Below, in pieces: positions 32,950-44,640 of a stretch of DNA of 64,000 nt. The stretch spans positions 62,001 through 126,000 of the forward strand of contig QEOQ01000710.1 of assembly GCA_010279815.1 (NCBI GenBank). Reading direction: 5' to 3'. The DNA comes from Brachionus plicatilis. Its lineage: Eukaryota > Rotifera > Eurotatoria > Ploima > Brachionidae. Numbering within the stretch: position 1 is the stretch's first letter; each line of letters begins with the position of its first letter. Position numbers and translations under genes: made by a program. The notes beneath the pieces were generated by a model. The model was not told the DNA's origin. It ran no database searches and saw only the letters and a list, made by a program, of their open reading frames with translations.

Positions 32950-33723
32950 TTTATTAATTTCAAATATTAAGTCATCATCTTTAGTGATGAACTAGAAATG
33001 TTTGAACTAATTTTAGCATTGCTCCTGTTACATTTAAATGAGTTATAAATATTTTTTATTTCTGTTTCTAAATTTTCACTGTAATCACCTAAATATATTT
33101 ATGTGTTTAGAAATATAAAATAATCTAAGTTATTAATTAAATTACAGCTGTCTTCATTGTTAAAGTCCATTTTGTTATTGGAAGTTTGGAAAATTTTATG
33201 ATTTTGATCACAAAATTTTATATATTCATTATCTATTTGACTCTGTTTAGAATAAATTTCCATCTAATCTTCTTTCAATTTTTCTCTTTGTGTTTTAAAT
33301 TTTCAACTTTTAAAGAAATATTTTTAAGTTCATTTTGAACCATAGGCGTCTGAACAATTGAAATGTCAAAATGATCTTCAATTTCCTCCATTTAATCAAC
33401 TTCGTTTTGATGAATTTCACTTGCTAACTAAAATGTAATGGAAAAATTAAATGATTACGCTTGAAGACAAAAAAACTGACATTTTTGATCGTTTGTCTCA
33501 ATTGTCGAGATTCAAGAAAATATCTTCATACAACTTCAAACAAAGGAGAATAGATCTTTTTTGTTGAAATAGCATCTTTGCAGATAATATGTTGCAATTC
33601 GTCACAGAAATCATTTTCGAAAATATCTTCACTTTTGCTTAAGAGGCTTTCCAAACACTTCAGGTAAGAAGACACTCTGGCATAAAACGAATATAATTTA
33701 TTTATTTTTTCTCCCGAAATCAT
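32950..33723 (-). pseudogene. unrecognised helical protein, decayed
   Basis: The minus strand starts at an ATG (33723) and runs 65 codons (…FYARVSSYLKCLESLLSK…LQHIICKDAISTKK…). An intron-like stretch follows (donor GTATGAAG near 33530, acceptor TTACATTTTAG near 33430). Coding-like sequence resumes (LASEIHQNEVD…, then EEIEDHFDISIVQTPMVQNE…LKVENLKHKEK), predicted to be helical or coiled coil. Several in-frame TAA/TGA codons break the second part. I do not know the family. Confidence 0.4.
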
Positions 33724-34116
33724 TTATTAAATTTATTTTAATTTTATCTAAAAACAATTGAAATTGAAGGACATTTATGAAATGACTTAAATTTATTAAT
33801 TAATTTTTTTTTGTTGACTAAATAATCTAAAAGAGAAATTATTTTAAAAAATTGAAAAAGAAATTGTTGATGAAGTGAGACTTTGAAAGATTAAATAGAA
33901 AAAGCAAGTGCTTAACTATTTTTATTTTACTTTGAATAAAATTTACACAAAGTTTTTTTAATTGCAGAAACAAAAATTAAGCATAAAAATTAATTACGTT
34001 TATAAGTTTCCAAAAAACTATATTTTGTATGAAAACTGATAATTTAACAATTTACTTTGTAAAAATTCTTAATTTTTCGCCACCTTTCCTTTTATTCTTA
34101 GATCACAAGCACAATA
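33724..34116. other. AT-rich intergenic
   Basis: No feature recognised. Confidence 0.5.
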
Positions 34117-34125
34117 CGTTTTTAT

Positions 34126-34432
34126 GGCATTGTGAATTTTCATACAAAAATTACAATACAAAAAGTAAAAGAGGTTATAACTTTTGTTCTAACGGTTCAA
34201 AGCATGTTCTGCAAAAACTCTGCAAATTAATTGCGCATTTCGTTTGAATACGTTTCAATGGCGTGAAACGTTTTGCATAAATTTGCACACATTTAGCAAA
34301 CTTTCACAAAAGGTGTAACAAAAGTTGTAACACCTTGTTAAATTTGCAGAACATGCTTTGAACCGTTAGAACAAAAGTTATAACCTCTTTTACTTTTTGT
34401 ATTGTAATTTTTGTATGAAAATTCACAATGCC
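34126..34432. mobile_element. MULE-type MITE, 90-bp perfect TIRs, 9-bp TSD
   Basis: 307 bp. The left TIR 34126-34215 and right TIR 34343-34432 are exact inverted copies starting GGCATTGTGAATTTTCATAC. The 9-bp duplication CGTTTTTAT flanks it (34117-34125 and 34433-34441). Perfect TIRs and TSD show a young insertion. The 127-bp centre is non-coding (AATGGCGTGAAACGTTTTGC). Confidence 0.93.
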
Positions 34433-34441
34433 CGTTTTTAT

Positions 34442-34819
34442 TAATTTCCCTTTTTTTTAAACATTAGCATCTCTAATAACCAATATATGACTCTATTTAA
34501 ATTTCTTGACCATTTCATGACCAGTTTTATTTCTGCTGTTGAAAAGCAAGTTTTTTGGTCTTTTCATGCTAAGTTAAGAAAAAGTTTAAAATGCTCTTAA
34601 TTTGAATTAAAATATTGATTATATTTTTAATTTTAACCAAACAGAAAATCCAAACAAGACTGGCAGCCATTGAATAAACAAACACTTATTTTAAATTTTG
34701 AAAATGTCGAGTGTAAATAATAGTTTGGCAATTTTTTTATTTAGATTTGTCTAGTTAGATAACACTGATCAGTTAGCTTGGATTAGAGCTGGAATTTTTG
34801 TACACATTGAGCGGCATCA
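34442..34819. other. AT-rich intergenic
   Basis: No feature recognised. Confidence 0.45.
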
Positions 34820-35041
34820 CTATATGCATATTGTGCTCCTGGTGCCTTTCCACCTGGCACTTTGGTTTTTATTGCAGTAGTTTTTCATGTGACTGGCGAG
34901 CTCTTTTAGTTTAGGTGGATAGATCTCTTCCATCTTGGCTGACTAGAACAGTGAGGTCATGACAATAAGCTGAAGACGGTCGACTTTCATTTCTTGCTTA
35001 CACTCGCACATAAACAAGCTAATGTACTCCGGAGAGGCAAG
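34820..35041 (-). pseudogene. cyclin-box fragment
   Basis: Minus-strand reading gives SPEYISLFMCECKQEMKV, then DRLQLIVMTSLF, an in-frame TAG, and SAKMEEIYPPKLKELASH. The segment (LQL…TSLF-x-SAK-x-EEIYPP) matches the core of the cyclin N-terminal box of A/B/E-type cyclins, which bind and activate cyclin-dependent kinases. Only about 55 residues are recognisable, the stop falls where family members have a hydrophobic residue, and no flanking cyclin exons are present. A gene scrap; an exon with a sequencing error is less likely. Confidence 0.6.
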
Positions 35042-35560
35042 TGTACCAATCACTGGTTACTTTAAGAATATTTTTAACTAAACTTAAAAATAATTTAAAT
35101 AAAAGTTGAAGAAAAAATACAAAAAAATACCTCATTTAGATGAAATAAGTCATTAAGCTTATTAAATACGTAAAGCTTCAGTTGATGTGACATCAATTTG
35201 ATTTTTTTCTAGTATACTCTTTGCTCAAGAGAACATGTGTTTAGTAGTCTAGATTCAAAAATTTTACTTTTCTTAACGAATTTTAAGATTTTCGCTTTTT
35301 TAAGAGAAAAAATCTTTGCAAATTTTTCATTCTAAATTGAAATTTCTAATTAATATTTTTTTTTCAAAAAAAAGGGAAAATCATGTTAAAATTCGTTAAG
35401 AAAAATAAAATTTTTAACTCTAGACTATTAAACACATGTTCTCTTTAGCAAAGAGCAGATTATAAAAAAAACAAATTTTTTTAAAAAGGTAAGTCAATAA
35501 TATTTTTTAAAGTAACCAGTGATTTGTTCAATTACCACTTGCCTCCAGAGTAAATGGACT
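35000..35560. repeat. imperfect foldback next to the cyclin scrap
   Basis: 35213-35296 (CTCTTTGCTCAAGAGAACATG…TTAACGAATTTTAA) is inverted at about 35381-35460. Farther out, GGCAAGTG…AATCACTGGTTAC (35036-35065) is inverted at about 35508-35555. The left outer arm overlaps the end of the cyclin fragment. Confidence 0.65.
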
Positions 35561-36270
35561 TGTAGCCTGAACGAGTCGAAACAGTAGATTGACAGCCGGA
35601 CATCGGATGAAGCTGAACTGAACATGCAGCAACAATGATTAGATATTTCATTTTTTTAATAATTTTTTATATTGTATTTTAATTTATTATACTTTAAATT
35701 TTATAATATCAAGTTATTTTTTATTTTCTGATTTTTTTAAATAAACGGATGAAAGAAGGAGCTGTAGTTCGGCACAGAAAAACAAATTAATAAATATAAA
35801 CAAATCTTTTTATTTTTTTTTATATTCTTCTTTTTCGACTTGTCCGATTTTCCATTTAAACAGTACTCTAAATCTTGATTATGCTATTTTTTTTTTATTA
35901 TTACCAAAATGTGTTTTTTTTTTGTAATTTTTTTCGAAAAGAAAAAAAAAACAAAAAATTCAAATTTATACATTTATTAAAAAACAGCGCTGAAATAATT
36001 TTTTTTCTATAATAAAAATTGATTTAATTATTTTTCTTCGGTTTTAGACTCAAAGCAGTTTTTGATGATATTCACATGTTGTATGTTTGTCAATTGAACA
36101 CAATTTTTTGCGAACAAACAATTGAATAAAAAAATCAGACACTAAATTTCACAACATTAAGCAGCAAGGCACTCATTCATTCGAGTACATCAACTAATAG
36201 AACTAAAACATGTGCTCAACATTCACAAGCAAAAAAACCACTAAAAATCTCAAATTCTAATTTTAGCTTA
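35561..36270. other. AT-rich intergenic
   Basis: No gene recognised. Confidence 0.45.
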
Positions 36271-36279
36271 TATTATTCA

Positions 36280-36422
36280 TAATTATTATTGTACATTGTA
36301 TTTTTATATGTAATTAAATTTTACTTTTTACTTTTTTTTATTTTTTATATATACAAACTCAAATCTCTTTTTCACTTATTGCCTATGTGGCTGAAACAAC
36401 ATATAAATAAATAAATAAATAA
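36280..36422 (+). mobile_element. LINE 3' end with AATA-repeat tail
   Basis: Ends TTGCCTATGTGGCTG… followed by an (AATA) run, as at 62880-63095 (TTGCCTATGAGGCTTAATT then AATAAATAAA). It directly precedes the RRM gene, so the TATAAATA at 36402 may be transposon tail rather than, or as well as, promoter. Confidence 0.5.
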
Positions 36423-36467
36423 GATTAATCAGCATTATACAAAAATACAACATCGTTAACAAAAACA

Positions 36468-36908
36468 ATGTCAAACAGTAGTGAAACGGCTCTTCTTGTT
36501 CAGGGTTTTCCCATCGACTTGGACCGAATTGGTCTCGCAAATCTTTTCAATCGAGCTGGACCGGTCAAGCACGCGCGCCTAATCCCGCCAAAAAACTCCT
36601 CATACTCAAACACGTTCGGCTTTGTTGAATTTTCAAGCCGAACCAGCGCCGCTACTGCTCTCAAAATGTTCAACAAAATAGGCACAAAGTACTTGAATGT
36701 GAGCTACGCTCAGCCAAGAAACACACTAGCCATTGCTGTCTCCAGAAACAGTATATGCTCGAATGGTCGTGCTGTGAGCCGCTTGTCCAACCACGACTTG
36801 AATCAGAGTAGCTATTCGGACAAACTGAGCCGCAAGAGTTCGATCGGTAGAGGATCCATTATTCACCAGAACCAGCACCAGCCTCAACGATACCAACGTA
36901 AATCATAA
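36468..36908 (+). CDS. small RRM RNA-binding protein
   Basis: An intact 146-aa frame. One RNA-recognition motif spans ~7-85: RNP2-like ALLVQGFP (8-15) and RNP1-like TFGFVEFS (~49-56), then LNVSYAQPR, the ending seen in ELAV-like RRMs. The remaining 60 residues are Ser/Asn/Gln/Arg-rich and disordered (QNQHQPQRYQRKS). Single-RRM proteins bind single-stranded RNA in processing or translation; the target is unknown. GC is clearly higher than around it and there is no intron, which fits a retrocopy or a single-exon gene. The ATG at 36468 has an A at -3. Confidence 0.75.
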   Translation: MSNSSETALLVQGFPIDLDRIGLANLFNRAGPVKHARLIPPKNSSYSNTFGFVEFSSRTSAATALKMFNKIGTKYLNVSYAQPRNTLAIAVSRNSICSNGRAVSRLSNHDLNQSSYSDKLSRKSSIGRGSIIHQNQHQPQRYQRKS

Positions 36909-37123
36909 ACAAAAAGAAATTTTTATTTTATTTTTTTTTGGTTTTCGGGTGGTAATTACGATCTGAGTAGAACTTTTCGCAAAAAGTTGTTACGGGCAAA
37001 AATATAATAAAACGAGCAACGATGAGGCGTTCGTGGACGCCTAGCAGCCCAAATCTCAAGTCAAATCATTAGAAGAACTGACGTTCGGAAAATAGTATTC
37101 AGTCTACATAACACATGTGAACA

Positions 37124-38681
37124 CTCAATGTATTTCAAGACACTTGAAAAATAAGCAAAGTTAAAGCTTGAACAAAATTACAATTTTTTACCTAAAGAAT
37201 GTTTTTTTTCAAGGATCAGTTTTTTTTTTAAATTAAAATATCTAAAAATATTTGGACGTAAAATTTTTGTCACCCTCCTATTTTTTCATCCGGGCTTGGG
37301 ACCGGCATACGGCATAGTTTTGACGGCGTCTTCCCCTAAGAAGCACGTGGGACGTTCATCATAAACAGCGCCACTCATCCGAGCACTTTTAATTTGGCTG
37401 CGAACTCGGCTACTATTTAGACTAGCTTGGAACCACAAACCAAGCGACATTCTCAATTTAGAAAGAGAGAATGCCTTAACTTTAGTGCTTCCAAAGTTAC
37501 GGCTATCCAAAGAGGTTCAGCTGTAAAACAAGTTCTCGCTCTGCTAAGATTCTATACTGGATGATGGTCAAGCCAGCGGCACCCTCATAAGACAAGACTA
37601 GGACAAAGACCCGTAGATCTATGTACCCGTAATACAGCTCTTCTTCAGACACGTAGAAGACCACATAGTGTGGCTGCCACCACCCTCCTCTTTTCTCATC
37701 CTGGGCTTGGGACCGGCTTACGGCAGAGTTATGGTGGCTTATAATTTATTTTTTATAAAAGCTTTATTTTTTAGAATTGATTAAAATAAGTTATTGGTTC
37801 ATCCTTCTTTTAATTGATTCTTCAAAAATCTTTATTTGAAAACTTTAAAGACAAATTTAAAATCGAAATTTGGTTAGAAAATATTCGAGCAATTATAATT
37901 TGGCAACGAACTCAATGTATTTCAAGACACTTGAAAAAAAAGCAAAGTTAAAGCTTGAACAAAATTACAATTTTTTACCTAAAGAATGTTTTTTTTCAAG
38001 GATCAGTTTTATTTTTAAATTAAAATATCTAAAAATATTTGAACGTAAAATTTTTGTCACCCTCCTATTTTTTCATCCGGGCTTGGGACCGGCATACGGC
38101 ATAGTTATGACGGCGTCTTCCCCTAAGAAGCACGTGGGACGTTCATCATAAACAGCGCCACTCATCCGAGCACTTTTAATTTGGCTGCGAACTCGGCTAC
38201 TATTTAGACTAGCTTGGAACCACAAACCAAGCGACATTCTCAATTTAGAAAGAGAGAATGCCTTAACTTTAGTGCTTCCAAAGTTACGGCTATCCAAAGA
38301 GGGTCAGCTGTAAAACAAGTTCTCGCTCTGCTAAGATTCTATACTGGATGATGGTCAAGCCAGCGGCACCCTCATACGACAAGACTAGGACAAAGACCCG
38401 TAGATCTATGTACCCGTAATACAGCTCTTCTTCAGACACGTAGAAGACCACATAGTGTGGCTGCCACCACCCTCCTCTTTTCTCATCCTGGGCTTGGGAC
38501 CGGCTAACGGCAGAGTTATGGTGGCTTATACTTTATTTTTTATAAAAGCTTTATTTTTTAGAATTGATTAAAATAAGTTATTGGTTCATCCTTCTTTTAA
38601 TTGATTCTTCTAAAATCTTTATTTGAAAACTTTAAAGACAAATTTAAAATCGAAATTTGGTTTAAAAAATATGACAACGAA
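37124..38681. repeat. 787-bp tandem duplication with retroelement 3' sequence
   Basis: Copy A is 37124-37910 and copy B 37911-38681, nearly identical over their length with a 16-bp deletion near the end of B. Each unit holds a minus-strand GGTCCCAAGCCCGGATGA segment (37280-37310 and 38068-38097) and a related one about 400 bp on (GGTCCCAAGCCCAGGATGA), wording typical of RTE-type LINE 3' ends. The 74-codon frame in each (DUPs 37286-37510, 38073-38297) is part of that element. Confidence 0.85.
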
Positions 38682-39079
38682 TACTGTTTATTTGAAAATT
38701 ACCAGATTGGAATAAATATTGTCCATATCAACCAACCCTTTTTTTGATCTAATTTACACTTTTTCATAAGTATGTTTTAATATTTTCTATTAAATTAAGG
38801 GCGAACCAAATGTGCTAGAGCTTAGATTTTGATCTTGCGTTAAAGCTGGTAAAATTCTATAATTGAAAAATGGTGGGGGATAAATGGCATAGTATTAATG
38901 GGGGAGATAAGTATGGGTCCGAGTTTTATTTAAAAACTGGAGGCCAGTGTTTTAGTAATAACCTTTTGGATTGATGACCGATAGAAATTTTAAAAAAAAA
39001 AGCCGCTTTTTTCTTATTTTCCTGCCTTTTATATACATAAAAACAATCTTTGTGTTAACAATTAAAATTTTTTTTAAAC
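38682..39079. other. AT-rich intergenic
   Basis: No feature recognised. Confidence 0.45.
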
Positions 39080-39379
39080 TTTTGCAACATTATATCATGT
39101 CCCTTTCTATACTTGTGGATAATGGGGAGCTATCTTCTTTTCCATAATCTTTATGAGCATCGGCTCCGACCTGACACAGAGGTAACTGCATCGAGTTGGT
39201 CATCTACACCGCTGTTATTACCCAGTCGAAACCGGTACCCCTATTTTTTATGATGAAGGGTGTAAAACATTCGTCCCGTTCTGCAGAGACATCTTGAAGA
39301 TTTTTTCACCCTCAGCGGGTTTCGAACCCTCGATCCTCTGCTTGCATGACTAACACACAAACCATTCGGCTATACGGGC
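39080..39379 (-). mobile_element. tRNA-headed SINE candidate
   Basis: On the minus strand the first 73 bases (39379-39307) resemble a tRNA: a 7-base GCCCGTA start, A-box-like TAGCCGAATGG, B-box GGTTCGAAACC and a weakly pairing 3' end. The anticodon arm does not fold well, so a working tRNA is unlikely. About 200 GC-richer bases follow before AT-rich sequence. An RNA polymerase III promoter head with a non-tRNA body is the SINE design. Confidence 0.5.
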
Positions 39380-39787
39380 TATTCTGCAACATACTGTATT
39401 AATTAAAAATCACAATGTTAATGATAAAAGTGCTTCTATTGTTTAAAATTTATCTTAATGTTTATCTTTCAGATGAATTTATCAATGATTTATTTAAAAA
39501 AATTATCAAAATTCTAAAATTGAATTATAATTATTGCTTTATCTTATCTCTTTGAAACAAATTTAAAACTGGCTATTTTGACCTAAAAAATAATTTCTCT
39601 TAATTTAAATTCCATGTATTTTACTTGAAAACATTATATAAATTAAAATTCGAAGAATATTTTATCCCAATCTATTTACATTTATTGGCAAAATTAAAAA
39701 AAAACAATGATAAGATAAATTTTCTAATTTGAATCAAAGCTCAAATATAAATGCATACTTCATAATTATTAAACAAACTTTGGCAAA

Positions 39788-42700
39788 ATGAAAAATAATT
39801 TATTTGTTTTTGTTAGCACCATTTTTTTGACAGTTAACGCACAAGATTGTAAGTTTTAAGTGCTTTTGAAAATTTGATAATAATTTTTTTTTAATTTACA
39901 CAAAAAAGATTCTGCTCAAATATCATGCAATTTTGACTCTGACTGGTGCAACTTTACACCTAATGTCTATTTCACTCGATATACTGGGGTATCGCCATCG
40001 ATTACTTCAGGACCAACTGAAGATCGAACCGGTGATGGTTTTTATGCTTTGTGCAATGGCAAGCTTTTGCTTGATCCAAATGAAAAGTGCTTGTTTTACC
40101 AAAATGTTTCTTTGCTAGTTGACACTGACTTAAAATTTTGGTACCATATGAGTGGAGTTCACATTGGAACTCTTGAAGTTATTCTGAATGAAACTAATGT
40201 TGTTTGGTCATTGACTGGCAAACAAAAAAATGAGTGGATTCAAGCTGAAATAATTCTTCCAGCAGGAGACTACAGTCTTGCATTTTCTGCTAATCGCTCA
40301 ATTTATGGTCGTTCTTCATGTGACATTGCTTTGGATGATTTAAACCTAAAAGGCCAACCATGTAATTTTAATAAATTAAAAAAATTAGAACTCGTTATTT
40401 TAGACAATTTAGTTATTGTGTGGTATGCATTTTGAATTTATTTATATTAGTTTAATTTTCTTTTTTTTAAAAAGAATGCACAAAACAAGATTAAATAATA
40501 AGTTTTTAAAGATAATTTTTTCAAGATATTAAGGTGACAAGACCAGCCAAAAATTATCTTCTAAATATTCGAATATTTTTTCATTTTCGGTTTAAACTAA
40601 AATTGATATTTTTTTTTAAATAGGAATTTTTTATTAATGAATTAGTCCAACTTGAATTTTATAATAAATGAAAAATATTTAATTATTTAGGGCATTTTTT
40701 ACTTAGATAGTAACCCATACCTAAAAATATAAATTATTCTGTAAAAAAAATTTAATTTTTTTTCTTTTTTTTTTTTGAAAAGCAATGAGTTTGTTAGAGC
40801 CAATTCAGCTCTAAAACAGTCGACACACCAAACCAATTGTAAACCAGTTTTAGGGAATAATTTTTGGCGATTTATTATTTTTTAACTAAAATTACTGAAA
40901 CTTTAACTAAAAAATTAAAAAAAAAAATGTTTTTCCTTAATGAAATGTTTTTGAACCAGAGAAGGATCTTTTAAAGAATTAGAATTTTTCAAATAAAAGA
41001 AAATATTTTTAAAATTGAATTAAATATTGGAAAAACTAGCATCAAATTTTATATTTAAAATAAATTCATATTTTTAAATTAATTAAGTAATTTTATGAAA
41101 AGTATGTCAATATTATATTTATCTAGGAAAATTGGTGAAAAATCAGTAATTTTAGTTAATGAATTAGCACACGTCATAATTTTGTTGCATTCAGAAATAA
41201 AAAAAACTTTGGTTAACATGCAAAAAGTTTTTTGAGTAATATTTTCAAAAAATTTCTTATAAAAAATTTATTTTATTTCTGCTAACTTTTTACTACGCTT
41301 TTATATTCAAATTAAACCTAAGCCCATAAGCTGTGAAGTAAGGCTTGGTAACACAATAAGTACCTAGACGAATTTCACGGCTTGGAAAGTATTCTTAATT
41401 GAACTTGTGGAAATTAGTTTATTGATTTGCATATAACATGCTTTACATCCTATGTAGATTTAAAAATAGAATAATAATAAAAAAAATTCTTTTCCCGATC
41501 TATTGATAAAATCGATTTTTAAAATTAAAATTAATAAACTCATTTTTTGTTAGTTTATTTTGAATTTTTTTATTTCAAAAGTTTTTTTTTATCTAGAATT
41601 CAAAATTTAATTTAAAAACGAAATTCAAATTTAAATTCCAAATAAGTAATAAAATGAAAAAATCGATCTTTCCTACAAAAATTTTTGAAATAAAAAATTC
41701 ATTTTATTTTTAAAATCTACAAAACTTGTAAAGCATGTCACATTAAAATTTTTTAAATTAATTTAAAGATTAATTTTGATATCTAAAGATAAGCTCTTTG
41801 AATTGAAATGATATTTTTAATTGATCACCAATTTCATATTGATGCCTGCATAATCTCAATAAAGTGTGCACGACTTTTGATTGCAAATTTTTTAAAAAAT
41901 TTCTAAAAGAAGACAATATAAGATTACCTGAAGATATTCAAAAGAATTAATGTGTTTTGTTACAAACAGACTTGTGCGTAAGTCAAAAATTTAAGTCATT
42001 TTTAAGTCATTTAAAGTTAAGTCATTTGGCTTGACTTAACTTTGAATTGACTTAATTTCATAAAAATGAATTTTTGTTTTCGAAGGAATTTGATAAAAAA
42101 AATTTTCTAATTAATTTTCTAATAAGATAATATTAAAATCTAAAGAATCATAATTAGGATTGGATGCTTTTTATCCATTATTTATTGACTTTCCCAAAAA
42201 AATTCAAGTCATTCTAAGTCAAAGTCAAGTCCCTGACTTGACTTTGACTTACTGACTTACGCACAAGTCTGATCACAAACAACTGAGCATTAAATCTGTA
42301 TGGTTTATGCTTCACCAATCTAATGAATACCTTACTTGATGCTATTCTTAATTGAACCCTGGTTAATTCATTAGGACTTTTCCATGTTAAAAACAGAAAG
42401 TGATTACTCAAAAATTCTTAAATTTTTTATTAAAATTCGATTTATTTTTTTTTCTTATAAATAAGAAGTTATATTAACATTTATATTTGGGTATATTAGA
42501 TTTAAAAATTAACACTAAGTTAACTAAATTAAAAAGATTTTTTGAATTCGTTTATGAGAACTTGAAAAAATTCATAATCATTTTTTATTTTTTTTAAGGA
42601 AATGTAGAGATATTTTAATGAAAGGTATTAATTTAAATAAATTGAAGAAAAGTTATCAAAATCTTTTTGAAACCAAAATTTATGCTAAAAAATATTTAAG

Positions 42701-44640
42701 ATCTTTTCTTTTACCATCAAGTAATTTATTTTAACGTGAAAGACCGGACTTTAAAATAATTTTATAAGGAAAGAGTTAAAATTCAATTAGCAGCATAATT
42801 TTTGGAAAATTACTATTTTATTTGACATTTTTTTTATTTTTTATCTACAATTTAAAAACTATTAAAATAAAAAAAATTACATTATTTAACTTATGAAATT
42901 AAAAAAATTGACACTAGAATCCCTTTTCATTTTTTTTAACATTAAATAATTTAACACTAATATTCTCATCAGATTTTTGACATAAGAATCATTTAAAAAC
43001 TAAAATTCCGACAATTATTTTTTTAAAATAAGTTCATTTAACCAATTCACTTTTTTAAACAATTAAGGTTAATTTTTAAAAAGTGTCAAATTGAGATCGC
43101 CCAGATTTTAGAGTAAAAAGCATTTTCTAAACTTTTTGTAGAAATTCTTTATTATTGGTTTGAATTTTTATAATTTTGTTCAAGTAACGACTCAACTGGT
43201 CACTGTAACACGTACCACAGCAGTTCCTACAATGAACATAAGCTCAGATTTCGACACTTTGGACGATCTGAACGGATGGCACACACTTTTCGATAAGAAC
43301 AACTGGATTCAAGCTGATGGAGTTTCCAATGTCATTCTTGGTTATTACGGCCCAGGATCAGATTGGTCATCCATTAACACTGGCTTAAAAAATATAACAT
43401 TCACCAATAGACCCTTGAACACATCTTGCTCAATTCCATACTCATTTTCGGTTTATCCGGAAAAAATAGAATTTTACTGCAAAAAGGTGTCAATTTATCA
43501 GAGGAACAATCTAGTTTGTGGCCTGAATAAATATCCTTCACTGTCATACAAACAAGAAATAGCTTTATGTACTCAAGGAAATTATTTAATGATAACAAGT
43601 GATAAGTTCGACTCGGACATCGGCTCATATCGCTCCAGACTTTATTCACCTGTTTTCAAACTTGCACCTAGCCAAGACAAATTTTGTCTCAGCTTTAAAT
43701 ACAACATATTGACTGCTTCCAATGACGGATTCAGAGTTTATGTGGAAAATTATCTTTTTCAAAGTGAGTACAAGCTTGTTTTTGATAAAAGAGGTCCTTT
43801 AGTGGAAGACAGATGGTACTCGGCCGAAGTGCCTGTCACCAATGTTAGCTTTGAGCAAATAATTGTAGTTTTTTTTTATTTTAAAATTTTCTAAATTTAT
43901 TATTTAAATTAAAAAAGATATTTTTTGAGCCGATTAGAGGTGAAAACAGAGACACTCAATCTTCAGTATCAATTGATTCAGTTAATTTAGAATATAGAGA
44001 ATGTGATCCAGCGTTAGTCGATTCTACAACTTCAAATACTCAATACTTCACAACTGTTCAGTCAACTCTAGGCAGCAAAGATACCAATACTTATGAAGTG
44101 TCAAATTTTTTAAATTTAACTTCCCATAAAGCCATCACAACTCAAAACTTAATTGAAACCTCAAGCAAATTTGAATATTCTTCAAGTCAAAAACATGAAT
44201 TGACTTCTCCAGTTCAATCTACATTGAACGTCAAAGAAACATTTTCTCATGACAAAAGTACATCAAATTTATTAAATTTAACTTCCAACAAAGCCATAAC
44301 AACTCAGAACTTGATTGAAACTTCGAGTAAATTTGATTATTTTTCAAGTCAAAAAAATGATTTGACTACAACTGAACAAATGGTTATGTCCGTCGAAAAT
44401 GATGCCACGACATATTTTGAAAAACAAACTTACATTGATAACTCATCACAAATGACCAGTCCACCAGTAACTGAACAATTGGATTCGACTGATGAAAATT
44501 CTTATACGGCTATTTACGTAACAGTAGCTGTGATATCAAGCATCATTATTATTGTTTCAGGTGGTTTCATTTTTAAGAAATATATTTTTAAATATATAAA
44601 AAAGGATAAATTAAAAAAAAAGGACATTGAAATGTTTTAG
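39788..44640 (+). CDS. MAM-domain type I membrane protein, four exons
   Basis: Exons 39788-39848, 39909-40361, 43185-43864 and 43918-44640 join in frame (phases 1, 1, 0) to 638 aa. Exon 1 encodes a signal peptide (MKNNLFVFVSTIFLTVNAQ). Exon 2 encodes a MAM domain (CNFDSDWCNF… FYALCNG… CLFYQNVSL… FWYHMSG… CDIALDDLNL). Exon 3 and the start of exon 4 encode a second MAM-like domain (SPVFKLAPSQDKFCLSFKYN… RWYSAEVPV… SIDSVNLEYREC). A Ser/Thr-rich stalk holds two 54-residue repeats (LNLTS-x-KAITTQNLIETSSKF), then a transmembrane helix (~595-616) and a short basic tail. MAM domains mediate adhesion and receptor self-association. Potential N-glycosylation sites are frequent. The 2.8-kb intron 2 carries two transposon copies. 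Further small exons inside it cannot be excluded. Confidence 0.75.
41433..41848. mobile_element. foldback element, 5'-truncated
   Basis: Related to 20360-20867 and 60904-61423: CATGCTTTACAT…GTAGATTTA, the central inverted halves, and an intact right end (…TTCATATTGATGCC at 41848). The left end is lost. Located in intron 2 of the MAM gene. Confidence 0.65.
41967..42271. mobile_element. AAGTC-rich TIR element, hAT-like
   Basis: Terminal CAGACTTGTGCGTAAGTC at 41967 is inverted at the end (42271). Flanks GTTACAAA and ATCACAAA match at 6 of 8 positions, consistent with an aged 8-bp TSD. The interior is rich in AAGTCA and its complement. Found in intron 2 of the MAM gene. Confidence 0.6.

Noticed and set aside
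36402..36409. TATA box of the RRM gene
   Set aside because: It lies inside an (AATA) LINE tail, so the match is expected by chance; noted only as a possibility.
37020..37055. GATGAGGCG stem-loop resembling hammerhead stem II
   Set aside because: The following GAAAC is missing and the strand lacks the cleavage-site helix; it is only a GC-rich hairpin.
39307..39379. A functional tRNA gene on the minus strand
   Set aside because: Box A and B are good but the anticodon arm does not pair and the acceptor has a mismatch; kept as a SINE head instead.
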